Shown piece after piece: positions 9,561-18,429 of a stretch of DNA of 64,000 nt (positions are counted from its first letter, which is position 1; each line of letters begins with the position of its first letter). Made by a program: the position numbers and the translations under genes. Location of the stretch: contig JBDRZZ010000007.1 of assembly GCA_039804165.1 (NCBI GenBank), positions 8,626-72,625 of the forward strand. Reading direction: 5' to 3'. Source of the stretch: a candidate division WOR-3 bacterium (GTDB lineage: Bacteria; Hydrothermota; UBA3072). Below the pieces are notes generated by a model. That model was given only the letters and a program-made list of their open reading frames with translations, searched no databases and was not told where the DNA came from.

Positions 9561-10736
9561 ATGGAACTTCAATACAAATGGGAAGATATATTTAAAGCTG
9601 GACGTTTAGGGGTGAATCCAAGAAAAATAAGTGTTGGAGTAAAAGGTTTATTTTATGGGGTCTTACTATACAGTGTCCTATCTTATATAGCCTTAGTAGT
9701 TTCAGGATGGCAGATAAAGGAAATTTGGCAAACATTTAGATTTATTCCAGCTCCTTTTGTTAAAGGAAATCTAAATCTTATTGGGATTATAATTTACATA
9801 ATAGCTTGCTTGGGCACCCTTTTCTTTTATCTTGTGACTCTTACAGCAATTTCTAAGATTACTTTTGAGCAATTAAAAGGGGATGAGTTCTACGAAGCGA
9901 AAGAAGCTTGGTCCTTTGCTTGGAAGAATTGGAAAGGAGCTTTTGGATCTCCTTTATTCTTAGCAATAGCCATCTTCTGTTTCCTCTTAGTGGGTGTGGT
10001 GATGGCATTAATTGTTCGTCTCCCTCATGTGGGACCAATCTTTATAAGTTTGTTTTCTTTTCCTCTTATAGGAGGAGCTTTCTTAATTGTTTATCTAACA
10101 ATTGTGACAATGGTTGTTCTCATTGCTGGTCCTGCTATAGTGGGAACTACAAATAGTGATACTTTTGATACTGTATTTGAGGGCTTTTCTTTAATTAATG
10201 ACCAAACTTGGAGATTTCTGCTATGGGAAGTAATTCTTCTTTTGTTTACCTTAATTTGCACTTTTATTCTTGCATATTTAGCTAAAAAAGCCTTGTGGCT
10301 AACAAATATTGTTTTTACAAAATGGGGTGGAAAGAATTGGCCTATTATGTGGGGAAATGCAAAATGGTTATTATATATCCCGAATTTCTTCCCTATTATT
10401 GTCGGGAAATTCTTTCCCTCGATTGTCTTTCCAAACGTAGAATTTGTAACTGAAGGGGTGGCTAAATCTACTCTTGTGGCAAGTTTCATCTTAGGTCTTA
10501 CACTATATCTTATAGTCTTCATCGTATTAGGATATGGATTATCAGTTTTAGGTTCTGGACAAACAGTTATCTATACAATACTTGTGAAGTTTAAAGATAA
10601 GAAAGACCTTCTTGAAGAGAAAGAAGAACTTTTTGGAGAAGAAGTTAAAGAAGAAGAGAAAAAAGAGGAAGAAAAAGAGAAGAAAGCCACACCAAAAAGA
10701 AGAGTAAGAAAGAAAAAAGCAGAAAAGAAAAAATAG
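9561..10736 (+). CDS. Polytopic inner-membrane protein with basic C-terminal tail
   Basis: The 391-residue protein has about six long hydrophobic segments (first near residues 29-50, last near 320-345), which places it in the cytoplasmic membrane. Its last ~45 residues are a highly charged run, first acidic (EE, EK repeats) and then strongly basic (RRVRKKK and similar), probably cytoplasmic. The overall shape recalls uncharacterised glycerophosphoryl/'DUF'-type six-helix proteins, but no family motif is recognised and no function is assigned. It has its own promoter and one of the strongest ribosome-binding sites in the window, so it may be well expressed. It is convergent with the next gene with only 8 bases between the stops. 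Confidence 0.8.
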   Translation: MELQYKWEDIFKAGRLGVNPRKISVGVKGLFYGVLLYSVLSYIALVVSGWQIKEIWQTFRFIPAPFVKGNLNLIGIIIYIIACLGTLFFYLVTLTAISKITFEQLKGDEFYEAKEAWSFAWKNWKGAFGSPLFLAIAIFCFLLVGVVMALIVRLPHVGPIFISLFSFPLIGGAFLIVYLTIVTMVVLIAGPAIVGTTNSDTFDTVFEGFSLINDQTWRFLLWEVILLLFTLICTFILAYLAKKALWLTNIVFTKWGGKNWPIMWGNAKWLLYIPNFFPIIVGKFFPSIVFPNVEFVTEGVAKSTLVASFILGLTLYLIVFIVLGYGLSVLGSGQTVIYTILVKFKDKKDLLEEKEELFGEEVKEEEKKEEEKEKKATPKRRVRKKKAEKKK

Positions 10737-10744
10737 TTTAAAAT

Positions 10745-11305
10745 TTATTGCTTATTTACTTTCTCTTCTAAGATTCTAAGTGTATTTCTGGACAAAATTC
10801 CGGGAGGAAGAAGAGGGTAATTTTTTATCAATTCTTTAAAATACTCTTTTGTCTTTTTGGGTTTCTCTTCCATCCAATTCATACCAAGTTTAAAAATCAC
10901 ATAAGGATAAATAATAGAGTCTGAGGGTATTTTTTTTAAATAAAGAGTTTCCGGAGAAATAACAAAATACCGAATATAAGGAGAGTGAAAAGAAAATAAA
11001 CTATCTTTAGAAACTCCTATTTCTCTTTTTATATATTCTATGAGTTCTTCTCTATCCACCTCAAGATTAAAGAGCAAGAATAAATTTAAGGAAAAAATAT
11101 CACCTTTTGTGGCAGATTCTTTTATTTCTTCAATTCCTCCTTTAATATCACCCTTTAAAATTTTAATACACCCTGTAAGTCTTTTATCTTGAGTTAGAGA
11201 CAAAGCTTTTTCATATTCACTATTTCTAATAAAATCAAGAATTATTTTTTCGTTTTCTATCTTTTGGTCCTCGGAGAAAAAAAATAATAATATTAAAGGA
11301 ATCAT
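10745..11305 (-). CDS. Small TPR-like exported protein paired with the 978-residue coiled-coil protein
   Basis: Unrecognised 186-residue protein. The first nine residues (MIPLILLFF) are hydrophobic and could be a short signal or anchor. The rest is helical, with alternating hydrophobic positions and phrases such as YEKALSL and KTKEYFKELIKNYP that look like degenerate tetratricopeptide repeats. Its ATG overlaps the stop of the upstream gene by four bases (ATGA), so it is translationally coupled to it and probably works with it. Confidence 0.7.
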   Translation of the reverse strand: MIPLILLFFFSEDQKIENEKIILDFIRNSEYEKALSLTQDKRLTGCIKILKGDIKGGIEEIKESATKGDIFSLNLFLLFNLEVDREELIEYIKREIGVSKDSLFSFHSPYIRYFVISPETLYLKKIPSDSIIYPYVIFKLGMNWMEEKPKKTKEYFKELIKNYPLLPPGILSRNTLRILEEKVNKQ

Positions 11306-14238
11306 TCAATTAACCTCCTAAAATAATCCTCTATTTCCTTCTTATATTCATAAGGATAAGGCTCCTCTTCTATTCTTTTCTTAAGAAGTTCTCTTAATCT
11401 CTTCTTCTCTTCTCCCAAATTCTCTGGAAGTTTTACCCTCTCTGGAGCTACAAAAATCCCAGGTTCGGAATATCTTCTGGTTGACAAATCTCCTTCCCTT
11501 ATTGATCTTTCTGCCTCAAGCAATCTATCTAAAACCTTTCTCTGCCTTTCAATAATTTCCTTATCAATAAATCCCTTTTCTAAGCTTTCTGCCATTTCTT
11601 TCATTTCATCCGAAAGAGGACCAAAAGCACTTCCCATTTCTTCTAATTTTTGAGCAAGTTGACGTTGTTTCTCTGCCAATTCTTTTAAATAGCTCTCCCC
11701 TCCTGAAGTAGGCACAGGTAAAAGGGACATTTTATTTAACTCATTCAAGATCGCACTTTGTTCTTCAATGAGCTCTTTTAGAGCACCCGCAAGACTCTTC
11801 CCCCCTCCAGGAGGGGAAAAAAGTTTTAATATTGCTTGAATTATTAAATCATTAACCCTTTCCATTGATGTCCGTGGAACTTCTCTTACCTTTAACTCTT
11901 CGCTTAAGGCTCTCATCTTTTCTTTTGCTCTTTGAAGGTCTTTGAAAACCTCTGGTGAGAATGAAAGACTCTTAAGAAATATACTCTTTAATTCCTTTTC
12001 TATTCTATCAATAGATTCTGAAAGCCCAAGTTCAATTAAAGCTTTTTCAATACCATGTCTTCTTTCAATAAGCTCATTATGAGTGTTGAGGACAAAACAA
12101 AGTTCCCAACCTTTTTTTCTAATCAGGTTTTTTACTTCTTCTCCAAACTTGGAATTTCTTAAAGAATTAAGAGATAAGTTTAGATTCCTTAAGTTCTCTT
12201 CAATATTTTTTGCAATTTCTTTATCCATCTTTCCTTCTTTCATAAATTCAGCTAATTTCTTCATATTCTCTATGGTCATTGTTTCCTTAAAGTCCGAAGC
12301 CAATTTTTTTATTTCACTATTTTTCGACTCTCTCATCTCTTGTAGCAATTTTTCAAGTTCTTGAGCCAATTTTTCTTCCTGAGGTGAAAGAGAATCACTT
12401 GGCTTTCCCTGAGTTATTTCTTTTTGCTCCTCGTATATTTCTTCTGCCCTTTTTGAAAAATCACTTATCTCTAACAGACTCTTCAAATATTCAAGGCTTT
12501 TTTTGAAAATTTCTAACGATTCCAAAAGTTCCTTCTGATCTTTTGTTAGTTTTTTTAATTCCTCAGGAGAAAACTCTTTTTTTTCTATTAATTTTTCAAG
12601 AGCATTTAAAAATTCTTTCACATACTTATTATTTAGAATTTCTCTTATGTTTTCTATTTCCCTTGAAATCTCCGGGCTTTTTATTTTTTCTGTAAATTCT
12701 ACAAGTTTTTCTACACCTTCAATTATATCTCTCTGAGTTTGGAGAGTCTTTCTTAACTCAATTTGATCTTCAGGTTTATGATAACCCTTATATAAGAAAT
12801 CCTCAATCCTCTCAACCATCTCTTTGCTTTTATCTTCAAAATCACTTGTTGATTCTATAGCAGAATCACTTAAATTCCTATACTTTGCAAATATCTCCTC
12901 CAAAGTTGGCATATAAATGAAAACAGGTTGAGAAAAGGTCTTATTCCCTGCAAAATCTATTGCTATAGCTTTGAGTTTAATAGTATCTCCAGGTGGGAGG
13001 TTTTCTATCGCTAATACCGTAGAATCCACGATCATTTTTGAACCCTCTGGAATTTTAATTCTTATTTTATCTTTTCCATATAATAAGCTTATTGATCTCA
13101 ACCCATAATCATCTTCTGCATTTAGTATAATAGGAACCTCCATTGACTCCCCAAGTTTATATTCCCCTTTAGGGTAAAGAAACTCAACATAAGGAGGTTC
13201 ATCTTTTATAGGTTCTACAAGAAAACGAAGACTATAAGAAAAAAGTTCTAAACAATCTCTTAAATTTAAGACCTTTTCTTCCTTTTCTTTTAAAACAAAA
13301 CTACAATAAAAGTTCTTTCCACTTATTGATTTATCAAATACTTCTCCTTCCAGTTTACCTATTTCAACGTTCGCCTCCCCACTAATAACGATCTTCGTCC
13401 CTTCTAAAGCCTGAATAAAAATCTCTTTTTCTATCTTATACAAAGTATCGGAAAAGGGCCTCTTCCCAAGATAAGAAGGAAATTGATAGGTAAGTATTAA
13501 TTTTCTTAACAATAAGGGAGAAAATACCTCGATCTTCCTTTTTTCGCTTTTCCATATTCTATAACCAACTTGAATTTCTGTAGTTTTTTCAAGATTTAAT
13601 ATAACCCCAAATTTTCCATTTCCAAAATTAAACATTTTTTTCTTCTCTTCCCCATAAAATGCATACATTTTTTTTAATTGATTGCTTCTTGCAAGAACAA
13701 GTGTATTCCCTTCTTCTCTTGCCACCTCACTTAGATAAGTTATAGAAGGTTTCTCTGATATTCTTATAAGAATTATATTTTGAAAATAAAAAAATATAGC
13801 TATTATAGATAAAAGGATTAAAGACATAAGACTTTTCTTTCCTATTTTTATAGGAACCAATTCCTTTATGTTGATCTTTCTTAATATAGAATAAGCTTCT
13901 TCTACCGCTCTTTTCTTATATTTTGAAGAATCAAAAATAGAAGGATAAGGATCTATTAAAAGATATAATCTCCCCTCTAAACCTTGAAGCTTATTCTCAA
14001 GAAACTCTACAACTTCTAATAAAGAAGGTTTTCTTCTGAACGAGTAGAAAAATGGGGAAATTAATGTCAAAGGGAAAAGAAACCATTCCAAGGTGGTCAT
14101 ATAAAAAAATCTATTGTAAAACAACCAAAAAAGATAAAAGGAAATTGAAAAGGAAGCTCCAATAATGAACTTGTTCACCATCCAATTTATAAACATTCTT
14201 TTATAGATAGGAATTAAAAACTTATTTATCTTTTCCAT
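11302..14238 (-). CDS. Large membrane-anchored coiled-coil protein, DUF4175-like
   Basis: The 978-residue protein has two N-terminal membrane segments (about 24-42 and 49-66) and a third (about 137-157), then a beta-rich periplasmic part (about 170-440) containing an Ig-like stretch (AEDDYGLRSISLLYG). A very long charged helical and coiled-coil region (about 440-960) follows, with a glycine-rich break near PPGGGKSL. This plan matches the DUF4175-type proteins of diderms whose function is not settled; the assignment rests on architecture, not on motif identity. Its promoter puts the -10 box 7 nt before the ATG with no ribosome-binding site, so the mRNA is probably leaderless. The coupled TPR-like gene lies downstream. 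Confidence 0.75.
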   Translation of the reverse strand: MEKINKFLIPIYKRMFINWMVNKFIIGASFSISFYLFWLFYNRFFYMTTLEWFLFPLTLISPFFYSFRRKPSLLEVVEFLENKLQGLEGRLYLLIDPYPSIFDSSKYKKRAVEEAYSILRKINIKELVPIKIGKKSLMSLILLSIIAIFFYFQNIILIRISEKPSITYLSEVAREEGNTLVLARSNQLKKMYAFYGEEKKKMFNFGNGKFGVILNLEKTTEIQVGYRIWKSEKRKIEVFSPLLLRKLILTYQFPSYLGKRPFSDTLYKIEKEIFIQALEGTKIVISGEANVEIGKLEGEVFDKSISGKNFYCSFVLKEKEEKVLNLRDCLELFSYSLRFLVEPIKDEPPYVEFLYPKGEYKLGESMEVPIILNAEDDYGLRSISLLYGKDKIRIKIPEGSKMIVDSTVLAIENLPPGDTIKLKAIAIDFAGNKTFSQPVFIYMPTLEEIFAKYRNLSDSAIESTSDFEDKSKEMVERIEDFLYKGYHKPEDQIELRKTLQTQRDIIEGVEKLVEFTEKIKSPEISREIENIREILNNKYVKEFLNALEKLIEKKEFSPEELKKLTKDQKELLESLEIFKKSLEYLKSLLEISDFSKRAEEIYEEQKEITQGKPSDSLSPQEEKLAQELEKLLQEMRESKNSEIKKLASDFKETMTIENMKKLAEFMKEGKMDKEIAKNIEENLRNLNLSLNSLRNSKFGEEVKNLIRKKGWELCFVLNTHNELIERRHGIEKALIELGLSESIDRIEKELKSIFLKSLSFSPEVFKDLQRAKEKMRALSEELKVREVPRTSMERVNDLIIQAILKLFSPPGGGKSLAGALKELIEEQSAILNELNKMSLLPVPTSGGESYLKELAEKQRQLAQKLEEMGSAFGPLSDEMKEMAESLEKGFIDKEIIERQRKVLDRLLEAERSIREGDLSTRRYSEPGIFVAPERVKLPENLGEEKKRLRELLKKRIEEEPYPYEYKKEIEDYFRRLIE

Positions 14239-14245
14239 TTTTTAA

Positions 14246-14273
14246 ATAATATCCTTTATTTATAAAAAATCAA
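14246..14273 (-). promoter_or_regulatory. Promoter for the coiled-coil protein gene; leaderless layout
   Basis: On the minus strand TTGATT, 16 nt spacer, TATTAT. The -10 box ends 7 nt before the ATG at 14238, which predicts transcription starting at or next to the start codon. Confidence 0.5.
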
Positions 14274-14283
14274 TAAGAAGACC

Positions 14284-14311
14284 TTGACAAAAATATACTT
14301 CTGGTTAAAAT
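14284..14311 (+). promoter_or_regulatory. tRNA-Glu promoter
   Basis: TTGACA, 16 nt spacer, TAAAAT, ending 11 nt before the mature 5' end of the tRNA. This is the expected placement for a short tRNA leader. Confidence 0.65.
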
Positions 14312-14322
14312 AGCCTCAAAGA

Positions 14323-14395
14323 GGCTCCGTCGTCTAATGGCTTAGGACATCACTCTTTCAAGGTGAAGATGGGGGTTCGATTCCCCTCGGAGCTA
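14323..14395 (+). tRNA. tRNA-Glu (anticodon TTC)
   Basis: A cloverleaf can be drawn by eye. The acceptor GGCTCCG pairs with CGGAGCT, with a G-U pair at 1-72. The anticodon stem TCACT/GGTGA encloses the loop CTTTCAA with anticodon TTC. The T arm contains GGTTCGATTCC. The length is 73 nt including discriminator A. CCA is not encoded, so it must be added after transcription. Confidence 0.95.
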
Positions 14396-14404
14396 ATTAT
14401 ATTC

Positions 14405-14433
14405 TTGACAAAATACCAAAAATTTATTAATAT
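14405..14433 (+). promoter_or_regulatory. Promoter for the LysM lipoprotein gene
   Basis: TTGACA, 17 nt spacer, TAATAT, beginning 10 nt after the tRNA-Glu 3' end. The gene therefore has its own start signal and is not only read through from the tRNA. Confidence 0.6.
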
Positions 14434-14456
14434 TTTATTGGAGGAAAATAGAAACG

Positions 14457-15050
14457 TTGAGGAAGCTTCTAAGAGGCATAATATGCATTCTTTTAATTTA
14501 TGGATGCATTAAATATGCCTCAGAAGAACAATTTAATGAAATAAAAGTAAGGGAAAGCGCTGTTAAAGCTTTAAAATTAGAGATAGAGAAAACAAAAAAG
14601 AATTTATCTCAGTTAGAAGAAGAGACTGAGAAAAGAAATAAAGTTGTCCAGTTGGAACCTCAATTATCAGAAAAAAAAGAATTTAGCCTATGTAGAAAAT
14701 TAAATCCAGAAGAAGCGGATTCTATTATTAAGGCATTAAGAATGGAAGAAGAAGAATTAAAAAAAGAACTTGAAAAGCTTCAAGAAAAATTTGAAGCGAA
14801 GGATGTGGGAATTTTTTCTCCAGAGGAAAAAAGTGTTGTCTTTGAGGAAAAACTTTCTCCCAAAAATGTAGAGATTCTCTCTTATAAAGTAAAACCAGGT
14901 GATTATCTATCTAAAATAGCGGAATTCCCAGAAATCTATGGTAGAGGAAATTATAGGAGATGGAGAGACATTTATAACGCAAACAAGGATAAAATTAAAG
15001 ATCCTAATTTGATATTACCAGGGTGGAATCTGAATATACCAAGACCTTGA
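14457..15050 (+). CDS. LysM-domain lipoprotein with coiled-coil stalk
   Basis: The 197-residue protein begins with a lipoprotein signal peptide ending in a lipobox (LLIYGC), so Cys17 is the likely lipidated residue. Residues ~30-65 and ~95-115 are charged heptad-like coiled coil. The C-terminal ~55 residues form a LysM-type unit opening with YKVKPGDYLSKIA and closing with LILPGWNLNIP, including an insertion of a kind common in LysM domains of diderms. LysM binds peptidoglycan, so the protein probably tethers outer or inner membrane to the wall. The start is TTG with GGAGG 12 nt upstream, a slightly long spacing; no better in-frame start is present. Confidence 0.85.
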   Translation: MRKLLRGIICILLIYGCIKYASEEQFNEIKVRESAVKALKLEIEKTKKNLSQLEEETEKRNKVVQLEPQLSEKKEFSLCRKLNPEEADSIIKALRMEEEELKKELEKLQEKFEAKDVGIFSPEEKSVVFEEKLSPKNVEILSYKVKPGDYLSKIAEFPEIYGRGNYRRWRDIYNANKDKIKDPNLILPGWNLNIPRP

Positions 15051-15113
15051 CTTTTAACATAATTAACAAAGAGATAGCTTTCTATCTATTAAAGGGAGGG
15101 TTTCCAAAAATCT

Positions 15114-16043
15114 ATGATTAAACAATCATTAAACTTAGATAATATCCCAAGTATTGCTCTTTTAGGGATAAAAGATGAAAATATAAACTTCCTTGAGAAA
15201 CATCTAGGAGTAAAGATAACAGTTAGAGGTTCTTATTTAACAATCACAGGGGAAGAAGAAAGGGTTCAAAAGTCCGTTACACTAATAGAAGAATTAATAA
15301 AGTCACTTGAAAAAGGAAGTAGGCTTACAACAAGTGATATAGAATACTTCCTTTATACCAAAAATAATAACAAGAAAAACATTATATTATTGCCAGATTA
15401 TGTTATAAAGCCAAGAACTTCTAATCAATCAAAGTATCTTGAAGAAATAGAAAAGAACGTTATAACAATCGCAATAGGACCAGCAGGAACAGGGAAAACT
15501 TATCTAGCTGTGGCTTCAGCCATTTCTGCTCTTCTCTCTAAGAAGGTCTCTCGAATAATACTCGCAAGACCAGCTGTTGAAGCTGGAGAAAGTTTAGGAT
15601 TTTTACCTGGAGATTATGAAGAAAAAGTTAGACCTTATCTTACCCCTCTTTATGATGCAATTTCTGAAATGATGCCCGCTAGAAGAATCCAACAGTATAT
15701 GGATAACAACATTATAGAAATAGCTCCTCTTGCTTTTATGCGAGGAAGAAACTTAAAAGACTCTTTTATAATTCTTGATGAAGCACAAAACACAACTCAC
15801 ACACAAATGAAGATGTTTTTAACTAGAATTGGAGAAAGATCAAAAGCTGTAATAACAGGAGATATAACGCAAATAGACCTTCCAGATAGAACCACATCAG
15901 GTCTTATAGAACTTAAGGATATTTTAAAGGGATTAAAGGACATTTCTTTTGTGTATCTTGATGAAAGTGACGTCGTAAGAAATCCTGTGGTTGAAAAAAT
16001 AGTCCGGGCTTATAAGAAATATGAAGAAAATAAAAGTAAATAA
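15114..16043 (+). CDS. phoH: PhoH-like ATPase (YbeZ family)
   Basis: Cytoplasmic P-loop ATPase usually linked to RNA metabolism and 16S rRNA maturation together with YbeY. The N-terminal ~65 residues form a KH-like domain (LGVKITVRGSYLTITG). The ATPase core carries Walker A GPAGTGKT (about 122-129), the RPAVEAGESLGFLPGD block, and the DEAQN Walker B motif (about 221-225), followed by the GDITQIDLP sensor segment. At 309 residues it is normal for the family. The genes phoH, 7TM-HD and ybeY follow each other, a conserved order in many bacteria that supports all three calls. A GGGAGGG lies 13 nt before the ATG. A small perfect 6-bp hairpin (15072-15087) sits in the leader; its role is unknown. 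Confidence 0.95.
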   Translation: MIKQSLNLDNIPSIALLGIKDENINFLEKHLGVKITVRGSYLTITGEEERVQKSVTLIEELIKSLEKGSRLTTSDIEYFLYTKNNNKKNIILLPDYVIKPRTSNQSKYLEEIEKNVITIAIGPAGTGKTYLAVASAISALLSKKVSRIILARPAVEAGESLGFLPGDYEEKVRPYLTPLYDAISEMMPARRIQQYMDNNIIEIAPLAFMRGRNLKDSFIILDEAQNTTHTQMKMFLTRIGERSKAVITGDITQIDLPDRTTSGLIELKDILKGLKDISFVYLDESDVVRNPVVEKIVRAYKKYEENKSK

Positions 16044-18036
16044 AGAGACTTTCATATTTTCTATTTTACTTCTTTTTATCTTCGATGTTTTTTACCCATA
16101 TAAATGGAAGATTAGAGTTTTAAAAGAAGGAGAGATAGCCTTAAAACCTATAATAGCTCCCACAACTTTCAAAATCCTAAAATTACCCGAAGTCTTAAAT
16201 GAAGAAAGAGAAAAAGTTGCGGCTCAGGTTCCGCCTGTCCTTAAATTGATAAAGGAGAGAACTCCAGAAAGGTTATTTCCTAAAGTAGATTCCCTTATTA
16301 CTTTCCGTGCCAATGAATCTCCACACAAAAACAAAATTTTAGGAGAAAAAGAAGAAATAAAGGAAGTATTTTTTGAGATTTACAGAAGAGGTATTATATC
16401 AAATAAAGAAAATTTACCTGAGAGTGAGAGTAGCAAAATTCTTATAGAAGGGAATGGTAAAGATATTCTTATAGATCGAGATGTGATTCTAAGTCAGAAA
16501 GAAGCAGCAGAAATTTTTGCTCAAAAAATTAAGGAAGCTTTTAAACCATATGAAGTTAAAGAAACATTTATTGAAGAGATAAAAAAATATATTGAGCCAA
16601 ATTTACTAATTGATTTTGCTGAAACAGAAAAAATGAGAGATGAAGCAAAGAAATCAGTCTCTGACTCAATCGGAGTCGTTCGGGAAGGAGAAAAAATAAT
16701 TGATGCTCATGAAGTTGTAACCCTAGACATTTATAGAAAATTATATTCTCTTAGAAAACATCAAGATCAGAAATATTATTATTCCATTTTTTCTATTCTT
16801 GGAAGAACACAATTATACTTTATCTTCGTTTCTCTTTTTGTCTTTATATTTATCTTCTTTCGGATAGAAAAAGTTTATAAAAACAATAAATATCTTTATT
16901 TGTTTTTAATAAATATTTCAATAATCCTCTTCTTATATAGAATTCTACCTAAATATTTAATTCCACTTTCAAGCTTTGTCATTTTTCTTTCCCTTTCTAT
17001 TGGCGTAGACTTTGGAATATTATTAGTATTAACAAGCTTTCTTACCATCTCAATATACGAAAATTTCTCTGTTGTTAATCTGATTCCTATAATTACAGGA
17101 GCTCTTGTTGGGGGTGCTCTTAGTACTAATTTTAAGAATAGAGAGGAACTTTATCGTATTGGATTTGTTGTTGGAGGGGTAACAGCGTTTTTAATTCTTG
17201 GTATTGAACTTTATAATAATTCAAGTTTAATCAATATTCTGGTTGGTTTTTTCTCAGGGGTTAGTAATGGAGCCTTCTCTATTCTCATATTATTTGGACT
17301 TCTATATGTTTTTGAGCGTTTATTTCACATAACCACTAATTTTACCTGGATGGAATACTCTGATTTAAATTATCCATTACTTAAAAGATTAGCAAAAGAA
17401 GCTCCTGGAACCTATCAACACGCTCTTATGGTAAGCACTCTTGCGGAAAACGCGGGAGAGGTAATAGGAGCAAATTCTCTTCTTGCAAAAGTTGGAGGTC
17501 TATTTCATGATATTGGGAAATTAAAAAGACCTCAATATTTTGCAGAAAACTTTAAAGATAATAACAATCCCCATGACGAACTTCCTCCAAAACTTTCGGC
17601 AATTATTATCAAATCACACGTTAAAGACGCAATAGAAATGGCAAAAGAAAACAAACTCCCAGAAGAAATAATTAATATTATTAAACAACATCAAGGGAGA
17701 TCTTTGATAAGACCTTTTTACGAAAAAGCAAAAAAAATGCTTGATGAAGTAGATGAAGAGTTTTTTAGATACAACGCTGAGTTACCAACTAGTAAGGAAG
17801 CCAGTATTATTATGCTTGCCGATATGGTTGAAGCTACTGTTAGATCTCTTGACAATCCTACATTAGAAGAAATACAAAATACAGTAAAAGAGAGAATAAA
17901 TAGAGCTATTAGTAATGGCTTACTCAGCAAATCAGAACTCTCTTTAGAAGAAATTGAACTTATAATTCAAGAATTTTCGCAGAACTTAGGTGGTTTTTAT
18001 CATCATCGTCCTAAATACCCTACGGAGGTTAAATAA
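16021..18036 (+). CDS. PgpH-like 7TM-HD domain phosphodiesterase (likely cyclic-di-AMP hydrolase)
   Basis: 671 residues. One N-terminal membrane segment (about 10-26), then a large extracytoplasmic 7TMR-HDED-type domain (about 30-250), seven membrane helices (about 260-430) and a cytoplasmic HD domain (about 455-620). Metal-binding HD motifs are HAL, H496-D497 in FHDIGK, and the later HDELPP and KQHQG histidines. In Listeria PgpH this architecture hydrolyses c-di-AMP; the same substrate here is inferred from family. The gene overlaps phoH by 23 bases and ends four bases before ybeY. Confidence 0.9.
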   Translation: MKKIKVNKETFIFSILLLFIFDVFYPYKWKIRVLKEGEIALKPIIAPTTFKILKLPEVLNEEREKVAAQVPPVLKLIKERTPERLFPKVDSLITFRANESPHKNKILGEKEEIKEVFFEIYRRGIISNKENLPESESSKILIEGNGKDILIDRDVILSQKEAAEIFAQKIKEAFKPYEVKETFIEEIKKYIEPNLLIDFAETEKMRDEAKKSVSDSIGVVREGEKIIDAHEVVTLDIYRKLYSLRKHQDQKYYYSIFSILGRTQLYFIFVSLFVFIFIFFRIEKVYKNNKYLYLFLINISIILFLYRILPKYLIPLSSFVIFLSLSIGVDFGILLVLTSFLTISIYENFSVVNLIPIITGALVGGALSTNFKNREELYRIGFVVGGVTAFLILGIELYNNSSLINILVGFFSGVSNGAFSILILFGLLYVFERLFHITTNFTWMEYSDLNYPLLKRLAKEAPGTYQHALMVSTLAENAGEVIGANSLLAKVGGLFHDIGKLKRPQYFAENFKDNNNPHDELPPKLSAIIIKSHVKDAIEMAKENKLPEEIINIIKQHQGRSLIRPFYEKAKKMLDEVDEEFFRYNAELPTSKEASIIMLADMVEATVRSLDNPTLEEIQNTVKERINRAISNGLLSKSELSLEEIELIIQEFSQNLGGFYHHRPKYPTEVK

Positions 18037-18039
18037 ATT

Positions 18040-18417
18040 ATGGAAATTTTTATTAATAATCTTCCTCTATTTGAAAAAGAAATAAGAGAAGTTGCTGAAA
18101 AAGTAGTGAAAGGTGAGAAATTAGAAGGAGAACTATCCATAACTTTTATAGATGACGCACAAATGGAGGAACTAAATAAGAAGTTTAGAAAAAGAGAAGG
18201 GGTCACAGATGTTTTAGCTTTTGCCTTTCATATTCCTCAACTTTTAGGAGATATTTATATTTGCGTTCCTCAAGCTTTGCGTCAGAAGAAGGGAAGTATT
18301 CTTGATGAACTGAAACTTCTTACAGTTCATGGAATTTTACACATTGCGGGTTACTCTGACGAAACAGAGGAAGATAGAAAAAAAATGAGGGAGAAAGAAA
18401 AAGAATATCTATCTTAA
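18040..18417 (+). CDS. ybeY: YbeY-like rRNA maturation endoribonuclease with altered third metal ligand
   Basis: YbeY is a single-domain metal-dependent RNase that acts on 16S rRNA 3' maturation and quality control. The 125-residue protein has the GVTDVLAF core motif and the metal site VHGILHIAGYSD. The usual motif is HGxLHxxGYDH; here the third ligand position is Asp107 (codon GAC), with His97 and His101 intact. Asp can bind zinc, so activity may be kept. The gene follows phoH and the 7TM-HD gene, the classic order. A CGGAGG ribosome-binding site lies inside the upstream gene's 3' end. Confidence 0.92.
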   Translation: MEIFINNLPLFEKEIREVAEKVVKGEKLEGELSITFIDDAQMEELNKKFRKREGVTDVLAFAFHIPQLLGDIYICVPQALRQKKGSILDELKLLTVHGILHIAGYSDETEEDRKKMREKEKEYLS

Positions 18418-18429
18418 TTAAATTTCTTC

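Noticed and set aside
10091-10522. 143-residue minus-strand ORF opposite the polytopic membrane protein gene
   Set aside because: The plus-strand frame has a promoter, a perfect ribosome-binding site and clear membrane helices. The antisense ORF has none of these.
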